This document shows, piece after piece, positions 25,893 to 34,831 of a stretch of DNA of 64,000 nucleotides. Origin of the DNA: SZUA-545 sp050297855 (GTDB taxonomy: Bacteria; Campylobacterota; Campylobacteria; Campylobacterales; SZUA-545); assembly GCA_050297855.1 (NCBI GenBank), contig JBNKTC010000001.1, positions 106,021-170,020 on the forward strand. Direction: 5' to 3'. The first letter of the stretch is position 1. The number at the start of each line of letters is the position of its first letter. The notes under the pieces are model-generated. The model made no database searches and was not told the origin of the DNA. It saw only the letters and a program-made list of their open reading frames with translations. Made by a program: the position numbers and the translations under genes.

Positions 25893-27224
25893 ATGCAAGA
25901 GCCGGGGGACCTCACAGCTAAGCTTTCCGTCATCGTTGAACTGACCAACCTGCTAAGAAAAGAGACAAAGATCCTCGATATCTACCAGGAGATCACCAAG
26001 ATCGCCACGGATATCACCCACTCCGAACGCAGCTCGCTCTTTATCTACGACAAGGAACGCAACCTGCTCAGCAGCAAGATCGCCCAGGGGCTGGACGAGA
26101 AGATCTCCATCGATCTGGACGAGGGGATCGCCGGCTACTGCGGCAAGACCCGCCAGCGCATCATCGAAAATGACGCCTACACCAACCCCCTCTTCAACGC
26201 CACGATCGATATGCAGAGCGGCTACCGGACCAGACAGCTCCTGGCCGTCCCGATCATCGGGAAATTCGACAATCTCCTGGGCGTCCTCCAGGTCCTGAAT
26301 AAAAAAGAGGGGGACTACTCCGAAAACGACGCAGACCTGCTGGTGATCGTCGCCGAACTGGCCGCCTCGGTCATCGAGGACCACCGGATCAAAAAGATCC
26401 TCAAGGAGGAGGTCGATGCCAAGACCAAAGCCCTCCAGGAAGCCAACGACCAGCTGGGGGAGCGGGTCGCCTCGGAGATCGAAAGAAACCGCAAGCTGAT
26501 CGAAGAACGGCAGCTCCAGGAGGAGCTCCTGATCGAACGCTCCAAACTGGCGGAGCTGGGGAAGATGATCGGCTTTATCTCCCACCAGATGAAACAGCCG
26601 CTAAACGTCATCAACGTTGTCATCCACGGGCTCCAGGAGTCCTACCATGACAACGACCTGGATGCCGAAAGCCTCGATGAGGCGATGGAGATGTTCGGGC
26701 GCAACATCACCTTTCTCGCCCAGACCATCGACGACTTCCGTCTTTTTGTCAAGCACGACCGGACCAAGGAGGTGTTCGAGCTCCGCACGGCCGTCGACGA
26801 GATCCTGCGCCTCATGGGGCCGCTGCTGCGGATGAACAGCATCACCATCACCAGCGACGTGGAGGCGGGTCTTAGAAGCTACGGCATCGCCAACGAGTTC
26901 AAGCAGGTGATCATCAACCTCATCACCAACACCATCGACCAGTTTGGCCCGGAGGGGCCCGACACCCCGGTCATCAAGCTCATCGGACGCCGCGACGGGG
27001 GCGAAGCGGTCCTTCAGGTTCGCGACAATGCCGGGGGGATCGATACCGCACTCCTCCCCGACCGTCTCTTCGAACCCGACGTGACGACCAAAGGGAGCCA
27101 GGGGACGGGGCTGGGGCTGCACATGTGCCGCCTCATTATCGAAAAACATATGGAGGGCGCCATCACCGCCGGCAATGCCGAAGGGGGCGCAGAGTTTACG
27201 ATCCGCCTCCCCGAAAAGAGCTGA
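25893..27224 (+). CDS. Orphan cytoplasmic GAF-domain histidine kinase
   Basis: 443 residues with no membrane segment. A GAF domain occupies about 15-165 (SERSSLFIYDKERNLLSSKIAQG, GIAGYCGKTRQ, LLAVPIIGKFDNLLGVLQVLNK). A coiled coil (VASEIERNRKLIEERQLQEELL) leads to His231 in ISHQMKQPLN, then the ATPase domain with N box (VIINLITNTIDQF), G1 (VRDNAGGID) and G2 (GTGLGLHMC). It would sense a small cytoplasmic ligand. No response regulator is adjacent. The stop abuts that of the convergent gene at 27225. Confidence 0.9.
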   Translation: MQEPGDLTAKLSVIVELTNLLRKETKILDIYQEITKIATDITHSERSSLFIYDKERNLLSSKIAQGLDEKISIDLDEGIAGYCGKTRQRIIENDAYTNPLFNATIDMQSGYRTRQLLAVPIIGKFDNLLGVLQVLNKKEGDYSENDADLLVIVAELAASVIEDHRIKKILKEEVDAKTKALQEANDQLGERVASEIERNRKLIEERQLQEELLIERSKLAELGKMIGFISHQMKQPLNVINVVIHGLQESYHDNDLDAESLDEAMEMFGRNITFLAQTIDDFRLFVKHDRTKEVFELRTAVDEILRLMGPLLRMNSITITSDVEAGLRSYGIANEFKQVIINLITNTIDQFGPEGPDTPVIKLIGRRDGGEAVLQVRDNAGGIDTALLPDRLFEPDVTTKGSQGTGLGLHMCRLIIEKHMEGAITAGNAEGGAEFTIRLPEKS

Positions 27225-28733
27225 CTACCACGCTTCTGAGTCGTGATCGACAAAGACCTCCAGGTCCTTCCGCATCGTCTCGTCGTCGTTACAGTCGATA
27301 ACGACACACACGGCGTTGCCCTCATCCCCCAGCGGTTCCAGTGACGCCTTTTGCAGAAAATAGACCTCCCGGTCCGCTTCGGAAGGGTCTTTCCCCTCCG
27401 CTTCGCGCCTGGCGATACGCGCCAGTGCCACCGCCTCGTCGCAGCGGCACTCCAGGATATACCGTCTGGCAAATCCCGCAAAGCGGTCACGCTGCCGCCG
27501 CTTGAGAAACGTCGCATCCACAAAGACAGGATACCCCGCGTCGCTCACGATGCCCGCAAGCTCGGCAAGCCGGCCGTAGGTCGCTTCCGTGGCGTCGTCC
27601 GTATAGACCCCCTCGCCGAATATCCGCTTCCGCTCAACATCCGAGCGCACCCGGATGCCGCCCGAAAGGCTACAGGCAAAAAGCGCCGCATAGCTTTTCC
27701 CCGATCCCGACAGGCCGTACATGAGTGCCACGAAGTTAACGGCCTGTCGGGTGTACCCGAGCGCCAGGTCGAGGTAGCGTTCGATCTCTGCCAGCAGTGC
27801 GGCCTTTTCTGTCTCGTCCGTCCCCTCCTGTCCCAGCCGAAGGGCCGTTACCTTCACCCGGACCATCGCCCGGTAGGTCTTATAAAAGCTGAGTGCCCTC
27901 AAAGCCCCGTAATCGCCCGTCAGCTCCAGGTAGCGGTTGAGCAGCCGGTTGGCCAGGGCCCTCTGCCCGAAGTACTCCAGGTCCATGAGTAGGAAACTAA
28001 GGTCGCTGATCACATCGATCCAGCGGAAATAGGGGTTAAACTCGATGGCGTCGAAGGGAGTCACTTCATCGTCGACCAGGGTGATGTTATGCAGGTGCAG
28101 GTCGCCGTGACACTCCCTGACTTTTCCCTCCGCTTTCCGGGCGGCAAAAAACTCCGCCAGCTCCCCGTGCCGCTCCTGGCTCCACTCTTTGATCTCCTGC
28201 ACCTTCTCCCAGGCCGTTTCGGGGAAGAGGGAGCGCTCCAGGATGGCAAAATTCTCCGTAACGGGGTGAAGGACCCGTTCGGGGGTGCCGTAATCCGTTT
28301 CCGGTTCCGCCGGCACGGCGTCTTCATGCAGCATCGCGACCCGTACGGCGATCTTCTCCACCAGGGCTTCGTCCAGCCCCCCGGCCTCCGCCACGTGGTC
28401 CAGCTGGTTCGACTGTTCGAAGCGGCGCATCCTGACGGCATACTCGATAGGCCACCTGCCCGATCCCAACCGCGGCCGCTCCACCGACCCCCCGATGGTA
28501 TCGACCTCGTAATCGAGCACCGGGGCAAACGCCCCGTTGATCCGGACCTCCTCCTCGCAATACTCTTTCCGTTTTTCCAGCGTCGAAAAATCGAGGAAAC
28601 CGAAATCTACGGGTTTTTTGAGCTTGTAGACATAGTGGTCCGTCAGGATCACCGAGGAGATATGGGTCTCGATCAGGGTACTGCCCGGTATCTGGGCCAT
28701 AAGGTTCTGGACAAGTTCGCGGTGCGTATTCAT
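27225..28733 (-). CDS. Aminoglycoside-phosphotransferase-like / AAA ATPase fusion (COG2187-COG0645 type)
   Basis: 502 residues. The N-terminal 340 residues are a kinase-like fold: YVYKLKKPVDFGFLDFSTL, then the catalytic loop ECHGDLHLHNI and the metal motif FDAIEFN. The C-terminal 160 residues are a P-loop kinase with Walker A YGLSGSGKSYAA and a zeta-toxin/gluconate-kinase-like arrangement (RSDVERKRIFGEG, VFVDATFLKRR). The pairing is a known conserved hypothetical bifunctional protein whose substrate is unknown. Antibiotic resistance is not implied. The ATG overlaps the lpd stop (ATGA), placing it at the end of the lipoyl operon. Confidence 0.82.
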   Translation of the reverse strand: MNTHRELVQNLMAQIPGSTLIETHISSVILTDHYVYKLKKPVDFGFLDFSTLEKRKEYCEEEVRINGAFAPVLDYEVDTIGGSVERPRLGSGRWPIEYAVRMRRFEQSNQLDHVAEAGGLDEALVEKIAVRVAMLHEDAVPAEPETDYGTPERVLHPVTENFAILERSLFPETAWEKVQEIKEWSQERHGELAEFFAARKAEGKVRECHGDLHLHNITLVDDEVTPFDAIEFNPYFRWIDVISDLSFLLMDLEYFGQRALANRLLNRYLELTGDYGALRALSFYKTYRAMVRVKVTALRLGQEGTDETEKAALLAEIERYLDLALGYTRQAVNFVALMYGLSGSGKSYAALFACSLSGGIRVRSDVERKRIFGEGVYTDDATEATYGRLAELAGIVSDAGYPVFVDATFLKRRQRDRFAGFARRYILECRCDEAVALARIARREAEGKDPSEADREVYFLQKASLEPLGDEGNAVCVVIDCNDDETMRKDLEVFVDHDSEAW

Positions 28734-30070
28734 TGCAGCAGCGTCACGATCTCGGCGAGGCTGGGGTGGACGTAGATCAGGTTTTTAAGCTGCGAAAGCG
28801 TCATCCCCTGCTCGACCGCCACGAGGAGTTCGTGGATCGTCTCCGTCGCCCCCACCCCGACGATGGCGGCCCCGAGCAACCGTTCCGTTTTGGCCTCCAC
28901 GACCACCTTGGCAAAGCCCCCGTCGTTGCCGTGGATCTTGGCCCGGGCACTCGCTTTGAAATACGCTTTTTTCACCTCTATTTCGAGTCCCCGGGCCTTC
29001 GCCTGGGCTTCGTTCAGTCCGCAGCTCCCCACGTTGGGGTGGGCAAAGATGGCCGACGGGCTCAGGTGAGCGTTCTCCCGGCTTTCCCCGGTAAGGATAT
29101 TGTGGGCAGCCACCTTCGCTTCGGCATAGGCGGTGTGGGCATAGCCCGGGGTCGGGAGGCAGTCGCCGACGGCGTATATGTCCGGATTGGCCGTCCGGAA
29201 TGCGCCATCGGCTTCCACGTATCCCCTGGCATCCAGGCTCACCCCTGCCTTTTCCGCTTCCAGCCCAGCCGTATTGGGGATGCGCCCGGCGGCCACCAAC
29301 ACCGTCTCGCACACCACTGACTCCTCCCCGATGGCAAGATTCACCCCGGTGTCCGTCACCTCGGCACGTGCCACGCTCGCCCCGGTCAACAGCCGTATCC
29401 CCCGCTTCTTAAACTCCCGCATCAGCGCCTTGGAAACGTCTTCGTCCTCATTGGGCACAAGAAAATCGCGCCTGCCGTTCAGGACCACCTCCACACCGAA
29501 GCCGTTAAAAAAGCTTGCCATCTCGCAGCCGATGGGCCCGCCGCCGATAATGACGATAGAACGCGGCAGGGCATCCATCTCAAACACTTCCGTACTGGAG
29601 ATGATCCGCTTGCCGTCGAAGGGGAGGTTAGCCACCTCCCGCGCCGTCGAACCCACGGCGATAATGCACTTCCCGAAACCGATCTGCTCCCCGTCCAGCT
29701 CGATCGTCGTCTCGTCAATAAACTTCGCCGTCCCGTAGGCCAGCTCCACCTTCGCCTGGTCCAGGAGCCAGACCACCCCGGAGCGGATCTCGTCCACAAG
29801 CGCGTCCTTCTTACCCCGGAGTACGCCCAGCTCCAGCTCCCCGATCGTCACGTTCAGCCCCCGTTCGCGAAATATCTCCGCACGGTGGTTATACTCCGCA
29901 CTCTCCAGGTAGGTCTTAGCAGGGATGCACCCCTCATTGAGGCAGACCCCGCCGATGCGCTCCTTGGCCCGGTCGATGAGCAGCACGTTTTTGCTGCCGC
30001 GTCCCAGCATCAGGGCCGCTTCGTACCCGGCGGGGCCTGCCCCGATCACCACCACATCATACATCCGCAT
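28730..30070 (-). CDS. lpdA: Dihydrolipoyl dehydrogenase (E3)
   Basis: 446 residues from the ATG at 30070, preceded by GAGGAGG at ideal spacing. Reoxidises the dihydrolipoyl arm of E2 and makes NADH. FAD motif VVIGAGPAGYEAAL, redox disulfide GGVCLNEGCIPAK (the classical form is GGTCLNxGCIPSK), NAD motif IIGGGPIGCEMA, second FAD motif YAVGDCLPTPGYAHTAY and the C-terminal dimer-interface histidine in VHPSLAEIV. It lies with lipA and the octanoyltransferase gene, divergent from the E1-E2 genes, completing a pyruvate dehydrogenase locus. Confidence 0.93.
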   Translation of the reverse strand: MRMYDVVVIGAGPAGYEAALMLGRGSKNVLLIDRAKERIGGVCLNEGCIPAKTYLESAEYNHRAEIFRERGLNVTIGELELGVLRGKKDALVDEIRSGVVWLLDQAKVELAYGTAKFIDETTIELDGEQIGFGKCIIAVGSTAREVANLPFDGKRIISSTEVFEMDALPRSIVIIGGGPIGCEMASFFNGFGVEVVLNGRRDFLVPNEDEDVSKALMREFKKRGIRLLTGASVARAEVTDTGVNLAIGEESVVCETVLVAAGRIPNTAGLEAEKAGVSLDARGYVEADGAFRTANPDIYAVGDCLPTPGYAHTAYAEAKVAAHNILTGESRENAHLSPSAIFAHPNVGSCGLNEAQAKARGLEIEVKKAYFKASARAKIHGNDGGFAKVVVEAKTERLLGAAIVGVGATETIHELLVAVEQGMTLSQLKNLIYVHPSLAEIVTLLQ

Positions 30071-30323
30071 CGGTTGCCTCCTCAGAACCAATCTCAAGCA
30101 TAGCTGGTTTAGAGGACGGAGAGAATTTTAGGTTGAGGCAAGGCGTAAGCAGCGTGGTGTAGCCAACGCTACATAAGCTGCGCACAACGAAGCTTCGGCC
30201 TAAAATCCTCCCGCCCGAAGGGGAAAATAAAAACTGCATTATCTCGATATTTTGAATTATCCAAAACCGGATAGTTCTCTGCAACCTCGCCATGTTCCGA
30301 TTCCTTTTATTTTCTCATCTGGA
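30071..30323. other. Intergenic region between lipA and lpdA, filled by a palindromic element
   Basis: 253 bases without a gene. A spurious minus-strand frame (30057-30293) crosses it but reads through inverted repeats and lacks a ribosome site. Its content is described under the two repeat entries at 30084-30347 and 30121-30210. Confidence 0.5.
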
Positions 30324-30347
30324 TTAGCTATGCTTGAGATGGGTTCT
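30084..30347. repeat. 22-base terminal inverted repeats bounding a 220-base element
   Basis: The 22 bases at 30084-30105 (core AATCTCAAGCATAGCT) are the reverse complement of 30326-30347 with one mismatch in 22. The right copy lies in the last codons and stop of lipA. The left copy lies just before the ribosome site of lpdA. The arrangement resembles a MITE or a dispersed intergenic repeat. No target-site duplication could be picked out with confidence. Confidence 0.6.
30121..30210. repeat. Nested palindromic intergenic repeat
   Basis: Outer arms 30121-30139 and 30192-30210 are imperfect inverted repeats around ATTTTAGG / CCTAAAAT. Inside is a perfect hairpin TGTAGC-CAAC-GCTACA (30158-30173) flanked by GCAGC / GCTGC arms. 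The composition and structure are typical of a dispersed non-coding repeat, but only one copy is in this window. Confidence 0.55.
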
Positions 30348-31181
30348 ATATTCATCCGCCATATAGCTGCTGCGCGTATAGGGCGAGCTCTGTATATAAT
30401 CATACCCCATTGCCAGCCCTATTTCCCGGAAAAAGTCAAACCGTTCCGGCTCCACGTACTCCACCACGGGGGCGTGTTCGGGCGAGGGGGCGAGGTACTG
30501 CCCGATGGAGAGCAGCCGGCACCCCGTGGCCAGGAGCTCCTCCATCAGCCGTAACACCTCCTCCTCTTTTTCCCCCAGACCCAGCATGATCCCGCTTTTG
30601 GTGGCAATCGTCGGGTTGAGTTCATGCAGCCGTTGCAGGACCCGGAGCGACCGGTCGTATGCCGCCCCTTTGCGCACATGGTAGAGCCTCGGGACCGTCT
30701 CCAGGTTGTGCCCGACGATCTCGGCCCCGCTTGTCGCGACGGTCTCCAGTGCCGCGACGTTTTCCCGAAAATCGGGGATCAGCAGCTCCACCCGCACCGA
30801 AGCATCCTGCGCTTTGATCGCCGCGACGGTCCGGGCGAAGTGCCCCGCCCCGCCGTCGTCCAGGTCGTCCCGCGTCGGGCTGGTGATGACCACATGCCGA
30901 AGCCCCATCGCCGCAACCGCTTCTGCCACCCGCCCCGGCTCCCCGGGATCGACGGGAAGCGGGTGCCCTTTGCTCACGTTGCAGAAGCTGCACGCTCTGG
31001 TGCATTGGTTGCCAAGGATCAGGAAAGTGGCCTGCTTTTTGGCAAAACACTCGGTGATATTGGGGCACATCGCCTCCTCGCAGACCGTGTGCAGCCGCCC
31101 TTTGGCCAGGAGCGTTTCCACCTCCCCCAGAGCGCTGGGACGGATCTTTTTTCGCAGCCATTCAGGCTTTCGTGTCACCAT
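30324..31181 (-). CDS. lipA: Lipoyl synthase LipA (radical SAM)
   Basis: 285 residues from the ATG at 31181. The longer open frame to 31388 reads antisense sequence and is rejected. Inserts two sulfurs into octanoyl groups on E2. The auxiliary cluster cysteines are in CEEAMCPNITEC (C-x4-C-x5-C), the radical SAM motif is CTRACSFC, and RSSY at the C-terminus (YTRSSYMADEY) holds the serine that ligates the auxiliary cluster. The start overlaps the end of the octanoyltransferase gene by 20 bases. The C-terminal codons fall within a 22-base inverted repeat. Confidence 0.95.
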   Translation of the reverse strand: MVTRKPEWLRKKIRPSALGEVETLLAKGRLHTVCEEAMCPNITECFAKKQATFLILGNQCTRACSFCNVSKGHPLPVDPGEPGRVAEAVAAMGLRHVVITSPTRDDLDDGGAGHFARTVAAIKAQDASVRVELLIPDFRENVAALETVATSGAEIVGHNLETVPRLYHVRKGAAYDRSLRVLQRLHELNPTIATKSGIMLGLGEKEEEVLRLMEELLATGCRLLSIGQYLAPSPEHAPVVEYVEPERFDFFREIGLAMGYDYIQSSPYTRSSYMADEYRTHLKHS

Positions 31182-31944
31182 GCCATGTCCATTTTTCGTC
31201 GGCATACTTCTTTTCCGCGAGCTCGTCACTCCGGCGCGACTCCGCCTCGCTGAGGCTGTCGGGCTCCATCTCCGCGTCGAAAGTGTGCCAGAAGCTGTCC
31301 ACCACCATCTCCGCCAGCTCCTCGTACTCGATGGGGATGCAGAGGCTCTCCAGGCAGGCCGCCCGCTCCAGCCCCGAATCGCCCGCAAAGATCGGGGCGA
31401 ACCGGTCCCGGTCGAAGTGCATCGGGATACTCCCGTGCATCAGGAGGGAGCGTTTGCTGTAACGCTGGGCGTTGCCCCCCATCTTTTTCCCGTTGATGAC
31501 GATATCATAAGCCTCGTTGGCCGCCAGGCAGATGGACGAGGAGGAGGCCTCCAGCCCTGCATCGGCCGTAAACCACGCCTCAAGCCCCAGCTTCTCATAG
31601 AGACGTATAAGAAACTGGCAGAGGTTGCGATAGCTCTCCTTCACCCCGGCCCCGGCAAGGTAGCTGCGCGGCATGACGAGCGAATAGGAGAGATCCCCGC
31701 CGTGGACCAGCGCGCCGCCGCCCGTCATCCGCCGGACACAGGATATGCCGTGCTCTTCCATGGCCGGACGCCGGATACTCTTTGTATCCTGAAAACGCCC
31801 CAGGCTGATACTGGGTTCCCAGCCGTAGAGCCGCAGCACCGGTTTTCCGCTTTGCTCCAGTGCCTCGTGCAGCGCTTCGTCCGTCGCCATGTTCGCCGCA
31901 GCACCGCCAAGGCCCGTATCGATCACCCGCCATCTGTTTTTCAT
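31162..31944 (-). CDS. Octanoyltransferase LipM-type / lipoate-protein ligase A family
   Basis: 260 residues. Motifs of the LplA/LipM fold: PVLRLYGWEPSISLGRFQ, RRMTGGGALVHGGDLSYS and DIVINGKKMGGNAQR. A cysteine in SSSSICLAANEAY matches the catalytic Cys of LipM, which moves octanoate from ACP to an apo-protein. Lipoate ligases lack it. LipB is not seen, so this is probably the octanoyl donor step for LipA, with which it overlaps. It leads the minus-strand lipoyl operon, and acsA diverges 155 bases away. The alternative call is lipoate-protein ligase. Confidence 0.8.
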   Translation of the reverse strand: MKNRWRVIDTGLGGAAANMATDEALHEALEQSGKPVLRLYGWEPSISLGRFQDTKSIRRPAMEEHGISCVRRMTGGGALVHGGDLSYSLVMPRSYLAGAGVKESYRNLCQFLIRLYEKLGLEAWFTADAGLEASSSSICLAANEAYDIVINGKKMGGNAQRYSKRSLLMHGSIPMHFDRDRFAPIFAGDSGLERAACLESLCIPIEYEELAEMVVDSFWHTFDAEMEPDSLSEAESRRSDELAEKKYADEKWTWHGDTKA

Positions 31945-32098
31945 AATCGTCTCTTATTCTTAAAATTTTTTATATACATTCTATTACCCATTCTTTCATA
32001 AGGATTCTAAAATCCGGTTTATCCTAAGATTGAAAGAAATCGTCTTGAAATAAACATTTTCCGTAATTTTCGCTCACCTCCGTCCAAAGGACACATCA

Positions 32099-33853
32099 AT
32101 GAAAGAGCAATGGATAGACAAAGACCCGGGCAGCCTGGCCGTAGAACCGAACCTGCCCGACTATGAGAAAGCGCGCGCCGAGTTCAGCTGGGATTCGGTC
32201 GCGGCACAGTTTGACGGCCTGCCGTCCGGCGGCGGGCTCAACATCGCCCACGAGGCGATCGACCGCCACGCGGACGGCCCGCTGGCCGATAAAGTCGCCC
32301 TGCTCTGGCTCGGGCAAAATGGCGAAAAACGCACCTTCACCTTTGACCAGATGAGAAGACTCAGTGCCATGGTGGCCAACGTCCTCTCGTCGCTCGGCGT
32401 ACACAAAGGCGACAAGGTCTTCTCCCTCTCCACCCGCATCCCCGAACTCTACATCTCCGCCATCGGGGTGCTCAAGCGCGGCAGCGTCTTCTGCCCACTT
32501 TTCTCCCAGTTCGGCCCCGAGCCGATCCTCCAGCGGATGGAGCGCGGCGAGGCCAAGGTACTCCTGACGACCAAAGCCCTCTATGAAAAAAAGGTCGCCC
32601 CGCTTTTAGAGAAGCTCCCCCACCTCCACTATGTCCTCATCATGGACTGCGACGAAGACCTCGGCCGCCAGGTCCTCTCCCTGCCGCGCCTGATGGAGAC
32701 GGCTTCGGATATGTTCCACATCCCCCCGACCGACCCCGAGGATATGGCCCTGCTCCACTTCACCAGCGGGACCACCGGGATGCCAAAAGGCGCCGTCCAC
32801 GTCCACAAGGCGCTCTACACCCACTGGATGACGGGCCGCTACGTGATGGACTTCCACGAGGACGACATCTACTGGTGCACCGCCGATCCCGGCTGGGTCA
32901 CGGGCACGGCCTACGGCATCATCACCCCCTGGATCCACGGCATTACCAACGTCATCGACGAGGCGGAGTTCGATGCCGTGCGCTGGTATCAGACTTTGCA
33001 GGATTATAAGATCACCGTCTGGTACACCGCCCCCACCGCCATCCGCCGCCTCATGCGCCTGGGCAACGAGCCGACCAAAGAGTACGACCTCTCCAATCTC
33101 CGCCTCGTCCAGAGCGTAGGCGAACCCCTCAACCCCGAAGCGGTCACCTGGGGCGTGGCAAAACTCAAAATGCCGATCCACGACAACTGGTGGCAGACCG
33201 AAACGGGGGGCATCATGATCGCCAACCTGATCTCCCAGCAGGTGCGCCCCGGCTCCATGGGCCGCCCGCTGCCGGGCATCGAAGCGGGCATCGTCCGGCG
33301 AAACGACGACGGCAGCGTCTCCGAGGTGACGGAGCCGGGCAAAGAGGGCGACCTTGCCCTGCGCCCCGGATGGCCCTCCATGTTCCGCGACTACCTCCAC
33401 ACGCCTGAGAAGTATCAGAAGTCTTTTGTCGACGGCTGGTACATCTCGGGCGACCTCGCCTACAAGGACGAGGACGGCTACTTCTGGTTCGTCGGCCGGG
33501 CCGACGACATCATCAAGACCTCCGGCCACATGGTGGGCCCCTTCGAAGTGGAAAGTGCCCTCATGGAGCACCCCGCCGTCGCCGAAGCGGGGGTCATCGG
33601 CAAACCGGACGATGTGGTCGGCCAGGTGGTCAAGGCCTTTGTCTCCCTCAAAGCGGGCTTCGAACCCACCGACGCCCTCAAGCGCGAGCTGACCGGCTTT
33701 GCCCGAAAAGCCCTGGGGGCCGCCGTGGCCCCAAAAGAGATCGAGTTCCAGGACAATCTCCCCAAGACCCGCAGCGGCAAGATCATGCGGCGGCTGCTCA
33801 AAGCACGCGAATTAGGATTGCCGGAAGGCGACACCTCCACCTTGGAAGACTAA
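32099..33853 (+). CDS. acsA: Acetate-CoA ligase (AMP-forming), AcsA-type
   Basis: 584 residues, close to the shorter Bacillus AcsA class. Activates acetate through acetyl-AMP to acetyl-CoA. Motifs: P-loop FTSGTTGMPKGAV, DIYWCTADPGWVTG (the acetyl-CoA synthetase hallmark), NWWQTETGG, WYISGDLAYKDEDGYFWFVGRADD and the C-terminal catalytic lysine in KTRSGKIMRRLL. AAAGGA precedes the ATG. It is the first gene of an operon leading into E1-alpha (12 bases later), so acetate and pyruvate routes to acetyl-CoA are encoded together. The lysine is a typical protein-acetylation control site. Confidence 0.93.
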   Translation: MKEQWIDKDPGSLAVEPNLPDYEKARAEFSWDSVAAQFDGLPSGGGLNIAHEAIDRHADGPLADKVALLWLGQNGEKRTFTFDQMRRLSAMVANVLSSLGVHKGDKVFSLSTRIPELYISAIGVLKRGSVFCPLFSQFGPEPILQRMERGEAKVLLTTKALYEKKVAPLLEKLPHLHYVLIMDCDEDLGRQVLSLPRLMETASDMFHIPPTDPEDMALLHFTSGTTGMPKGAVHVHKALYTHWMTGRYVMDFHEDDIYWCTADPGWVTGTAYGIITPWIHGITNVIDEAEFDAVRWYQTLQDYKITVWYTAPTAIRRLMRLGNEPTKEYDLSNLRLVQSVGEPLNPEAVTWGVAKLKMPIHDNWWQTETGGIMIANLISQQVRPGSMGRPLPGIEAGIVRRNDDGSVSEVTEPGKEGDLALRPGWPSMFRDYLHTPEKYQKSFVDGWYISGDLAYKDEDGYFWFVGRADDIIKTSGHMVGPFEVESALMEHPAVAEAGVIGKPDDVVGQVVKAFVSLKAGFEPTDALKRELTGFARKALGAAVAPKEIEFQDNLPKTRSGKIMRRLLKARELGLPEGDTSTLED

Positions 33854-33865
33854 AAGGGATCACTT

Positions 33866-34831
33866 ATGGATATTAATCTGGCCAAAAAATTTTACAAGCA
33901 GATGCTGCTGATCCGCCGTTTCGAGGAAAAAGCAGCCGAGATGTACACCAAGCAGAAGATCCGCGGCTTCCTCCACCTCTACATCGGGGAAGAGGCTGTC
34001 GCCACGGGTGTCATGCACGCCCTCACGCCCGACGACGCCATCCTCTCTACCTACCGTGAACACGGCCACGCCCTGGCGCGGGGAATCTCCGCAGGCTCCG
34101 TCATGGCCGAAATGTACGGCAAGCAGGAGGGGTGCGCCAGGGGCCGGGGCGGCTCCATGCACCTCTTTGACGCCGACACCCGCTTCTACGGCGGGAGCGC
34201 CATCGTCGGCGGTGGGCTGCCTCTGGCCGTGGGGATGGCCCTGGCCGATAAAAAGATGGGCAAAAACCGCGCAACGGTCGCCATCTTCGGCGACGGGGCG
34301 GTGGCCGAAGGGGAGTTCCACGAGTCGCTCAACCTTGCCGCACTCTGGAAACTCCCGGTGCTCTTCGTCTGCGAAAACAACCGCTACGGCATGGGAACCG
34401 CCCTGGAGCTGGCCGAGTCCGAGACCGACCTCGCCAAAAAAGCCGCCTGCTACCACATGGAGTCGCTCCATGTCGACGGTATGGACGTGATGGCAGTAGC
34501 CGACGCGGCGGTTTGGGGGGCCGATTACGTACGCTCGGGCAAGGGCCCCGCCTTTTTGGAGTGTCAGACCTACCGCTTCCGCGCCCACTCGATGTTCGAC
34601 GCCGAGCTCTACCGCGAAAAAACGGAAGTAGCCGAGTGGAAGGAGAAAGACCCCCTCGTCAACCTCCAGAAAAAGCTGGAAGCTTCCGGCCAGTGGAAAG
34701 AGATCGATGCTGAAGGAATAGAAAAAGAGGTCGCCAAAATTGTCGACGATGCCGTCGCCTTCGCCGAAGCGGGCACGCTGGAGCCGGTGGAAGATCTTGA
34801 AAAATATGTCTACTCGGAGGTGCGATCATGA
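33866..34831 (+). CDS. pdhA: Pyruvate dehydrogenase E1 alpha subunit
   Basis: 321 residues. Thiamine-diphosphate-dependent alpha subunit of the heterotetrameric E1 type: FLHLYIGEEAVATGV, STYREHGHALARG, RGGSMHLFD, the ThDP motif FGDGAVAEGEFHESLNLAALW (GDG-x to N), and the phosphorylation-loop-like FRAHSMFD. A weak AAAAGGGA site stands before the ATG. The gene overlaps E1-beta by ATGA. Branched-chain or acetoin substrate specificity cannot be ruled out by sequence alone, but the neighbouring acsA and E2 favour pyruvate. Confidence 0.9.
   Translation: MDINLAKKFYKQMLLIRRFEEKAAEMYTKQKIRGFLHLYIGEEAVATGVMHALTPDDAILSTYREHGHALARGISAGSVMAEMYGKQEGCARGRGGSMHLFDADTRFYGGSAIVGGGLPLAVGMALADKKMGKNRATVAIFGDGAVAEGEFHESLNLAALWKLPVLFVCENNRYGMGTALELAESETDLAKKAACYHMESLHVDGMDVMAVADAAVWGADYVRSGKGPAFLECQTYRFRAHSMFDAELYREKTEVAEWKEKDPLVNLQKKLEASGQWKEIDAEGIEKEVAKIVDDAVAFAEAGTLEPVEDLEKYVYSEVRS

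Noticed and set aside
30057..30293. 78-residue minus-strand frame between lipA and lpdA
   Set aside because: It reads straight through nested inverted repeats and has no ribosome site. A non-coding element fits better.
30324..31388. Longer lipA start at 31388
   Set aside because: The extra 69 residues are Arg/Ser/Trp-rich antisense of the octanoyltransferase gene. The family begins near the ATG at 31181.
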